DNA from: Defluviitaleaceae bacterium
GTDB taxonomy: Bacteria > Bacillota > Clostridia > Lachnospirales > WRAX01
NCBI GenBank assembly: GCA_009787945.1
Contig: WQSI01000008.1
Span: 1-12,391, forward strand
Direction of reading: 5' to 3'
DNA: 12,391 nucleotides
Position numbers and translations under genes: made by a program. This document shows, piece after piece, positions 7,273-12,391 of the stretch; within the stretch, counting starts at the first letter, position 1, and the number at the start of each line of letters is the position of its first letter. Below the pieces are notes generated by a model. The model worked only from the letters and a program-made list of their open reading frames with translations. It ran no database searches and was not told where the DNA came from.

Positions 7273-7302
7273 TTGACGCGAAGGTGGAAACTTTGGTATA
7301 AT
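7273..7302 (+). promoter_or_regulatory. Promoter of the YuxH-type gene
   Basis: TTGACG (7273-7278) and a perfect TATAAT (7297-7302) are 18 nt apart, with TGG in front of the -10. The expected RNA start is about 7309. The spacer contains GTGGAAAC (7284-7291), the inverted partner of GTTTCCAC at 7213-7220, so a regulator could bind between the -35 and -10. Confidence 0.8.
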
Positions 7303-7322
7303 AATAGCATATTTTAATTTTC

Positions 7323-8588
7323 GTGACACATAAGTTAGGGGAGGATGTTATCAAATACTTAGTTGTACCAAAACCCATTTTAGCAAGGGATATGAGCATT
7401 TTAGCCTATTGCTTTAGATACGAATCTGCACATGATTATATTGCCTATTCGCCTGCAAGAGCCTTTGACGGGGTGGTAAACCCTCCTGGTCTTGATATTA
7501 TAGAGAGAGTTGGCGTTGATGCCTTTACAAATGGCGCGCCCATTTTTATACCCATCAGTAAATTCGCCTTGCTTTCGGATTTATCTAAAAAAATTACCCA
7601 GCCTCCTGAAAAAGTTGTTTTTATGTTTAACAACAACGACATTTCGCCAGAAGAGCCTTTTCTTAGCGGCATACAGGCTTTAAAGGAAAAAGGGTATAGG
7701 TTTGCGCTGGAAAATCCAAAGGACATAAACCATATGCACCCCGTTATCCAACTTTGTGATTTTGTGGTGCTTAGCTTTAAATACAATATGAACAGCCTAA
7801 CAACCTTCCGCCAGCTGGCAGCAACCCACAGAAATATTACCTTTGTGGCGGCGGATATTAACAGTTTAGAAACTTTTGGGCAGCTGGATAAAACAAATTT
7901 TAAATATTTTGAAGGGCGTTTTTACAATGTGCCTGTATCCCAAGACAAGTCTACAATGTCACCTGTTAAAATTAACCGTATTCATCTGCTAAACACCGTG
8001 CAAGAGCCTGATTTTGCAATTGAAAGCGTGTCAGACATTGTAGGGCGCGACCCTTCCATGTCCATCAGCCTTTTAAAGCTTGTTAATTCCCCTCATTTGG
8101 GCATTTCTCAAAAAATAAAAAGTATACAGCACGCCGTTGCCATGCTTGGGCAAAAAGAGGTGCGCAAGTGGGTAACCACGGTAATTGCTAACCTTCTTGC
8201 AGAAGATAAGCCAGGTGAGCTTACCCGCCTTTCCCTTATCCGTGCTAAATTTGCGGAAAATATGGCGAAGCATTTTCAGCTTGCTATGCAGGCAAACGAC
8301 CTGTTTCTGCTTGGGTTGTTCTCCGTTCTTGATGCGGCGTTGAATATGCCCATGGAAGAAGCTTTAAAGCTTATCCATGTGTCAGAAGAAATTCACACAG
8401 CATTAGTGGAGCGCAAAGGTCGTTTTATGAAGATTTTAAACTTCATACTATCTTACGAGGCAGCCGATTGGACAGAAACTAAAAACTCCATGATGCTGCA
8501 CGACATTGCGGCTGAGGACGTGTTTGAAGCGTATATGGATACCATAGAATGGTACGATTCCATCTTAAACGCAACTTATGAAGAATAG
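7323..8588 (+). CDS. YuxH-type signalling protein: degenerate EAL domain plus HDOD domain
   Basis: 421 residues from GTG 7323. The N-terminal half aligns by pattern with the EAL part of YuxH-family proteins (KYLVVPKPIL, LAYCFRYES, FIPISKFAL, YFEGRFY). However, the residues that bind metal and c-di-GMP in active enzymes are replaced: the EAL Glu is Cys30, and the usual Asn, Glu, Asp-Asp and Lys positions are also lost. Phosphodiesterase activity is not expected. The C-terminal half (about 215-415) is an HDOD domain: SISLLKLVNSPHLG (247-260), KIKSIQHAVAMLGQKEVRKWV (264-284). HDOD domains usually act in regulation without hydrolysis. The GTG start has no Shine-Dalgarno; the strong AGGGGAGG at 7337-7344 instead points 5 nt ahead to an in-frame ATC (7350-7352), just before KYLVVP where relatives begin. 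The gene diverges from the kinase-cyclase operon, which supports a c-di-GMP signalling role. A terminator follows. Confidence 0.85.
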   Translation: MTHKLGEDVIKYLVVPKPILARDMSILAYCFRYESAHDYIAYSPARAFDGVVNPPGLDIIERVGVDAFTNGAPIFIPISKFALLSDLSKKITQPPEKVVFMFNNNDISPEEPFLSGIQALKEKGYRFALENPKDINHMHPVIQLCDFVVLSFKYNMNSLTTFRQLAATHRNITFVAADINSLETFGQLDKTNFKYFEGRFYNVPVSQDKSTMSPVKINRIHLLNTVQEPDFAIESVSDIVGRDPSMSISLLKLVNSPHLGISQKIKSIQHAVAMLGQKEVRKWVTTVIANLLAEDKPGELTRLSLIRAKFAENMAKHFQLAMQANDLFLLGLFSVLDAALNMPMEEALKLIHVSEEIHTALVERKGRFMKILNFILSYEAADWTETKNSMMLHDIAAEDVFEAYMDTIEWYDSILNATYEE

Positions 8589-8599
8589 AAACAGCTTTT

Positions 8600-8629
8600 C
8601 CCGTATGTTATTTGCATGCGGGGTTTTTC
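8600..8629 (+). terminator. Intrinsic terminator after the YuxH-type gene
   Basis: CCCGTATG (8600-8607) pairs with CATGCGGG (8615-8622) through eight pairs including one G-T, with a 7-nt loop. The T-run at 8624-8628 follows. It lies 12 nt past the TAG stop and separates this gene from the antiporter operon. I see no convincing promoter in the remaining 55 bp before mrpE. Confidence 0.8.
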
Positions 8630-8683
8630 TACGTTAATTACGTGAATAAATTATCAAATATTAAGAAATAAGGAGGATTTTTG

Positions 8684-9196
8684 ATGGGTAGATACTCATT
8701 CTTTCTTGTGATTGCCATGGCGTTGGTCTGGATAATTTTAACAGAAACCCTGGACTGGTCCGCTTTGGCCATTGGTCTTTTAATGGGTGCTTTTTGCCTG
8801 TATTTTTCGGATATGTTTTTGCCGAAAGTGGAGGGCGGCAGGGTTAAAATGACCAAGCTTATTTTGTATCCCCTCTACATCATCGGGCAGGTTTATCTTG
8901 CGGGCTTCACCATGTTAAAATTTATTATCAAGGGTGCAGAATGGCAGATGGTGCCTGTTAAAACAAGCCTTAAAGCTGAGGTTTTGCGGGTTATGCTTGC
9001 AGATTCTATGACATTTGTGCCAGGCTCTGTATCTGTTGACATTAATGATGACACAATCACATCCCTTTGGATTTTTGACAAAGGCACAGATTTAAACAAG
9101 CTTGGACCTGACAAAATAAGCGAACTTGCAAAAGGCGGGCTTGAAAAACAGCTTGCCAAGGCAGATATGGACGCATATGAGGAGGCAGGGAAATAA
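8684..9196 (+). CDS. mrpE: Na+/H+ antiporter subunit E (MrpE/MnhE; MbhA-like)
   Basis: First gene of a multisubunit cation/proton antiporter operon; 170 residues, about the family length. It has three hydrophobic segments (about 5-22, 25-43, 57-82) and then a cytoplasmic domain. The family signature near residue 107, usually a 'N-x-T-L-T-P-G-T' stretch, reads DSMTFVPGSVSVDI here. MrpE supports assembly and activity of the complex and is not an ion channel itself. The ATG at 8684 is chosen over a TTG immediately before it, because AGGAGG (8671-8676) is then 7 nt away. Its stop overlaps the next start by one base (TAATG). It corresponds by position and family to MbhA in the archaeal membrane-bound hydrogenase. 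Confidence 0.9.
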   Translation: MGRYSFFLVIAMALVWIILTETLDWSALAIGLLMGAFCLYFSDMFLPKVEGGRVKMTKLILYPLYIIGQVYLAGFTMLKFIIKGAEWQMVPVKTSLKAEVLRVMLADSMTFVPGSVSVDINDDTITSLWIFDKGTDLNKLGPDKISELAKGGLEKQLAKADMDAYEEAGK

Positions 9197-9516
9197 TGGA
9201 CTATTTTCTCGAAAATTTTCTGCATTATATGATTTGGGCAAAGGTTGTTATTATAGTGTTTTACCTTATCCACACAGCCCGCGGCCCATCTATTTGGGAC
9301 AGGCTTTTGGGCATGAACCTAATTGCCGCTAAAATTATTATGATAATCATTGTTTTTTCAAGCATCTACGAAATCACTTTCTTGCTAGATTTGGCAATTT
9401 TATATGGTCTTTTCGGCTTTATAGGCACAATTTTTCTTGCTGTTTTCTTGTCCCGTCACAGGCTTGGCAAGGTGCGCACTAGCAAGAAAAGCACAGGGAA
9501 AGGGGGCGAGGCATAA
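9196..9516 (+). CDS. mrpF: Na+/H+ antiporter subunit F (MrpF/MnhF; MbhB-like)
   Basis: A small membrane subunit of the Mrp/Mbh antiporter, 106 residues with three TM segments (about 10-27, 37-57, 62-87). It has the family stretch RGPSIWDRLLGMN (29-41) and the Asp-containing FLLDLAILYGLFGFIGT (63-79). Known MrpF proteins are about 90 residues; the excess is a basic tail (residues 88-106, rich in Lys, Arg and Gly). Start and stop both sit in TAATG overlaps with mrpE and mrpG, so the three genes are probably translationally coupled. Confidence 0.9.
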   Translation: MDYFLENFLHYMIWAKVVIIVFYLIHTARGPSIWDRLLGMNLIAAKIIMIIIVFSSIYEITFLLDLAILYGLFGFIGTIFLAVFLSRHRLGKVRTSKKSTGKGGEA

Positions 9517-9908
9517 TGGACTGGCAAATTTTAATCAGCAATATCCTTCTCATCATCGGCTTGATTTTTATGGCTTTTGGCGTGGTCGGACTGTTTAGGT
9601 TTAAAGACTTTTATCCGCGCATCCTAATGGCCTCCAAAATTGACACTGTAGGCATGATAACCCTGCTTTTGGGGCTTGTCATCCGCCACGGCTTTGTGGC
9701 AGACTGGGCATTTTCCGCCAAACTATTACTTATGATGTTTATAATTTTGATTTTAAACCCCTTGGTAGCCCATATTATGGTGCGCTCTGCCTATCTTTCT
9801 GGCTATGAGCTAAAGGGCGAAATTACCCCAGACGGGGTAAGGGATGAATCTCTTGAAGATGAAGATGAAGATTTTTCCCAGCCTTTTGACGTGAAAGGGG
9901 GCAATTAA
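9516..9908 (+). CDS. mrpG: Na+/H+ antiporter subunit G (MrpG/MnhG; MbhC-like)
   Basis: A 130-residue membrane subunit with three TM segments (about 4-26, 42-60, 66-88). The family core is clear: GVVGLFRFKDFYPRILMASK (22-41) followed by DTVGMITLLLG. It ends in a hydrophilic, strongly acidic tail (DESLEDEDEDF near 109-119) longer than in typical MrpG. The start ATG overlaps the mrpF stop as TAATG, with an AGGGGGCGAGG-like ribosome binding region just upstream. It is required for assembly of the antiporter in known systems. Confidence 0.9.
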   Translation: MDWQILISNILLIIGLIFMAFGVVGLFRFKDFYPRILMASKIDTVGMITLLLGLVIRHGFVADWAFSAKLLLMMFIILILNPLVAHIMVRSAYLSGYELKGEITPDGVRDESLEDEDEDFSQPFDVKGGN

Positions 9909-9910
9909 CC

Positions 9911-10897
9911 ATGTCTGCTGACTATATTTTGTACGCCCTTATGGGTATTACGGCAATCTCTATTTTGATGATAATGTTTGAGCGCAAGGTGTACCGTATT
10001 ATTATTTACACCGCCATTTTCTCCCTAATAATTTCTGGTATTTATTTGGTTCTTGGCAGCCCCGACGTTGCCATGGCAGAAGCGGCAATTGGCGCGTATG
10101 CCATCATTTTTATGATTGTTATGGCAGAAAAATATTACAAGCGTGACAAGACGGACGCAGAAGGCAAGAAAAAAGCCCCTGTGGTCATCTCCAAGGCATC
10201 TTCCAGCTTGCCCCAAGTTCTGGGCGGCTTGGTTTTCGTTGGTGCGCTTGCCGCTTTGTTTGTCCACTTTGCCCCAACTAGCGTAGAGGCTAATTTAGAG
10301 CTTCGTACCGACTATCTCCTTCGTGCAGGGGATGAGGTTGGCGGTCAAAACGTAATTGGTGCAATCCTTATGGCTTACCGCCTTTATGACACCCTGTTTG
10401 AAGCCTTGCTGCTGGTTATCGCCATTATGGCAGTCAGCCATCTTTCTTGGCTTGGCAAAGACTATATCACAAAAGGGCGCAAAAGCGACATCCAAAAGGA
10501 CAAGGTTGCTTTCTACTCCATCCGCATCATCAGCCCGCTTATTTTGATGTTTGGTATTTACCTTGTGGCAAATGGTCATATTTCTGCTGGTGGCGGCTTC
10601 CAAGGGGGGCTTGCAATCGCCTGCTTCTTCATCTGCCGCTATATGATACATGACATTTATGACATGCCCGTTAAAAAGGTGCTGAAAATGGAGGAAATTG
10701 TCTTTATGGCTCTTGTCATTGTGGCGGTGCTGACCATCTTCCTTAATGTTGATGTGCCTTATCAGCATACGGTGCTGTTCCAAAACTTCCAGCTTATCGC
10801 AGCAAATGCCCTTGTTGGCGTAAAGGTTGCCTGCGGTTTCTTCATATTGTTTTACCGTTACATCACAATCGAACGCACCGAAAAACTTGAGAAATGA
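9911..10897 (+). CDS. Fused antiporter subunit: MbhD (DUF4040) + MbhE-like + MrpB
   Basis: A 328-residue polytopic membrane protein with three recognisable parts. Residues 1-75 match the DUF4040/MbhD domain (GSPDVAMAEAAIGA at 49-62, membrane Glu57). In classical Mrp this domain is the C-terminal end of MrpA. Residues about 100-180 resemble MbhE (NVIGAILMAYRLYDTLFEA, 147-165), also part of MrpA classically. Residues 200-318 are MrpB/MbhF (ISPLILMFGIYLVANGHISAG, GGGFQGG at 227-233). The MrpA tail is therefore detached from its NuoL-like domain and joined to MrpB. It starts 2 nt after mrpG and is followed by mrpC after 20 nt. No stop or frame disturbance suggests an artefact; the joining segments are continuous. 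It may be annotated as MrpB or MbhE by single-domain searches. Confidence 0.88.
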   Translation: MSADYILYALMGITAISILMIMFERKVYRIIIYTAIFSLIISGIYLVLGSPDVAMAEAAIGAYAIIFMIVMAEKYYKRDKTDAEGKKKAPVVISKASSSLPQVLGGLVFVGALAALFVHFAPTSVEANLELRTDYLLRAGDEVGGQNVIGAILMAYRLYDTLFEALLLVIAIMAVSHLSWLGKDYITKGRKSDIQKDKVAFYSIRIISPLILMFGIYLVANGHISAGGGFQGGLAIACFFICRYMIHDIYDMPVKKVLKMEEIVFMALVIVAVLTIFLNVDVPYQHTVLFQNFQLIAANALVGVKVACGFFILFYRYITIERTEKLEK

Positions 10898-10917
10898 TGA
10901 AGGAGAGGTAAAGACCT

Positions 10918-11367
10918 ATGCAAATTCTCGGCATGGCTACAATAGAATTTTTTGCAATAGCCCTGTTTTTCATAGCTATCTTTGGGCTTATAACTAGCAA
11001 CAACGCCATAAAATCCATTGTGTTTATGACCATTTTAAACGCGGCTGTTATCACATTTTGGATTGGCATTGGAGCAAGAGAGGGGTCACTGCCGCCTATT
11101 ATGGAAACCCCAGACCATATTTATATGATTGGGGAGATGAGCGACCCTGTGCCTCAGGCACTTATGATAACTGCAATCGTTATCGGCTTTTCTGTAACAG
11201 CAATCAACATTATTATGATGAATACACTGTTTAGGCGGTACAAAACCTCCGACTGGAAAACCCTCTTTAAGATGATGAGGGAAGAAACCGTAGGGGATGG
11301 CAAAATCCTCAGCGACATTGTGTTTATCAAAGATGAAAAAGATTTTGATGAAGAGGGGGCGAAGTAG
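10918..11367 (+). CDS. mrpC: Na+/H+ antiporter subunit C (MrpC/MnhC; MbhG-like, NuoK family)
   Basis: 149 residues with three TM segments (about 7-25, 31-50, 80-103), homologous to NuoK of complex I. The hallmark DPVPQALMITAIVIGFSVTA begins at residue 76. Usual MrpC proteins are about 110-115 residues. Here a hydrophilic tail of about 43 residues (107-149), charged and acidic at its end, is added after the last TM. The ATG at 10918 has AGGAGAGG (10901-10908) 9 nt upstream. The stop is 2 nt before the mrpD start. Confidence 0.9.
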   Translation: MQILGMATIEFFAIALFFIAIFGLITSNNAIKSIVFMTILNAAVITFWIGIGAREGSLPPIMETPDHIYMIGEMSDPVPQALMITAIVIGFSVTAINIIMMNTLFRRYKTSDWKTLFKMMREETVGDGKILSDIVFIKDEKDFDEEGAK

Positions 11368-11369
11368 CT

Positions 11370-12391
11370 ATGTATGTTGACTATCTGTCCTATTTTGTAA
11401 TAATACCTGTACTTATCGCTGTTTTCCTCTTTGTTTTCTCCAAAAACAAGTCAGCAAGGGTTATCGCAATTGGCTTCCAGGCTATTTTTACGGGCTTTGT
11501 TGTGTTTTTGGTTATGCAAACCCGAGGGGATAACAGCCTGATAACCGCCGTTGGTAACTATGACGGTATTTTGGGCATTATGCTTTTTGCAGACAATATG
11601 TCAGCGGTTTTTGTTTTGCTGACCTCTCTGCTGTTTTTGGGCATTTCTATCTACAGCTTCCACGAAAGCGACCAGCGCCGCTTTTGGTGCTTGCTTTTCT
11701 TGCTGGAAGCCGCCTTGGTGGGCTTGTTCCTTACCCGAGATTTGTTTAACATCTTTGTAATGGTAGAGGTTTCCACAGTTGTTGTCATCATTCTAATGAT
11801 GTACTACCGCACCCGCCGTAATATGTTTACAGGCATGGTATATTTGATGGTAAACATCATCGCCATGCAGCTTTATCTCTTCGGGCTTGCCTATATTTAC
11901 ATGATAGGCGGCGGTTTTGACATTCCTCATCTGCAAGCTGTTTTTGCCACCATGGACCAGCGGGATTTAATTTTGCCTTATGCCATGATAATGACGGGCA
12001 TAGCCTTTAAAGCGGGTATTATCCCCCTTATCAGCGTTATCCCTAAGGCAAGGCTGTACCCTGGCGCACCTTCTGCCGTTGCCGCTCTGTTGTCTGGCAT
12101 ACAGGTTAAAACAGCGGTTTACCTATTCATCCGCTTCCAAGACATGTTTGGCGGCATAGCCCAGCAGGAGTTTTTCCTTGTGGTGGGCATTATAACCGCG
12201 GCAACTGGCGTTATTATGGCAATGGCGCAAAAAGATATTAAGATGATTTTAGCATATCACACCGTATCCCAGGTTGGTCTTATAATGATTGGGCTTAACG
12301 CAGGAGATGCCTATTATTACAGCCATTACGGCGCGTTGTACCACATGGTTGCCCACGGTATTTTTAAGTCTGCCCTGTTTTTAACGGCAGG
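11370..12391 (+). CDS. mrpD: Na+/H+ antiporter subunit D (MrpD/MnhD; MbhH-like), 3' end outside window
   Basis: A NuoL/M/N-family ion-translocating subunit; 340 residues are visible of an expected roughly 480-500, and the frame runs off the right edge. Translocation residues are kept: Glu133 in TM5 (NIFVMVEVST), Lys214 in TM7 (GIAFKAGIIPL), Lys247 in TM8 (GIQVKTAVY), His297 (AYHTVSQVG), and the end motif LYHMVAHGIFKSALF (His325, His329, Lys333). The segment after Lys214 reads PLISVIPKARLYPGAPSA, where relatives usually have a PLHxWLPxAH-like sequence, so the conserved His is absent. The ATG lies 2 nt past the mrpC stop with a GAGGGGG site inside mrpC. The next genes are not visible; they would decide between a stand-alone Mrp and a hydrogenase-linked Mbh complex. 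Confidence 0.9.
   Translation, partial: MYVDYLSYFVIIPVLIAVFLFVFSKNKSARVIAIGFQAIFTGFVVFLVMQTRGDNSLITAVGNYDGILGIMLFADNMSAVFVLLTSLLFLGISIYSFHESDQRRFWCLLFLLEAALVGLFLTRDLFNIFVMVEVSTVVVIILMMYYRTRRNMFTGMVYLMVNIIAMQLYLFGLAYIYMIGGGFDIPHLQAVFATMDQRDLILPYAMIMTGIAFKAGIIPLISVIPKARLYPGAPSAVAALLSGIQVKTAVYLFIRFQDMFGGIAQQEFFLVVGIITAATGVIMAMAQKDIKMILAYHTVSQVGLIMIGLNAGDAYYYSHYGALYHMVAHGIFKSALFLTA

Noticed and set aside
8631..8670. Promoter for the antiporter operon
   Set aside because: The AT-rich stretch offers no -35/-10 pair of acceptable match and spacing, so none is annotated.
10295..10783. Minus-strand 162-codon frame within the MbhDE-MrpB fusion
   Set aside because: It is a His/Asn-rich shadow of membrane-helix codons with no ribosome site or homology.

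Overview
The window looks like chromosomal DNA from a low-to-mid-GC anaerobic Firmicute, most likely in the Clostridia. Three things suggest this: strong GGAGG-type ribosome binding sites with TTG and GTG starts in use, near-consensus vegetative promoters carrying an extended TGG-TATAAT -10, and Gram-positive-type GyrB, YuxH-type and Mrp/Mbh-type proteins. No species is claimed. There are no phage, IS, tRNA, rRNA or CRISPR signatures.

Layout, left to right. (1) 2-412 (+) is the C-terminal end of a gene cut by the window edge, possibly YycI-like, followed by a perfect hairpin terminator at 415-440. (2) On the minus strand, gyrB (700-2634) is followed by a 53-residue protein that is about one third methionine (446-607). 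Both probably end at the same, bidirectional, terminator. (3) A divergent promoter region (2635-2774) separates gyrB from a plus-strand lipoprotein ApbE flavin transferase (2775-3857). (4) A 27-bp near-perfect palindrome (3872-3898) lies between the convergent apbE and the next minus-strand operon. (5) That operon runs from a membrane hybrid histidine kinase (PAS-HisKA-HATPase-REC-HPt; 4835-7138) into a REC-GGDEF diguanylate cyclase (3915-4838), with an ATGA overlap. (6) A second divergent promoter region (7139-7322) leads to a plus-strand YuxH-type protein with a degenerate EAL domain and an HDOD domain (7323-8588), closed by a terminator. (7) From 8684 to the right edge runs an antiporter operon in the order MrpE, MrpF, MrpG, a fused MbhD/MbhE-MrpB protein, MrpC and the start of MrpD.

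How the parts work together. The kinase, diguanylate cyclase and divergent degenerate EAL-HDOD gene form a local c-di-GMP signalling block. The expected phosphate path is His207 to Asp498 to His625 within the kinase and then to Asp61 of the cyclase. The YuxH-like protein has lost every EAL catalytic residue I could align, so it is probably not a phosphodiesterase.

The antiporter operon has the gene order of the archaeal Mbh antiporter module (mbhA to mbhH), not the classical mrpABCDEFG order. It could therefore be a stand-alone Na+/H+ antiporter, or the antiporter half of a membrane-bound hydrogenase or related redox complex whose catalytic genes lie beyond position 12391. The most unusual items are the Met-rich microprotein, the YuxH-like gene whose best Shine-Dalgarno points at an AUC codon, and the Mbh-like antiporter with its triple-domain fusion.
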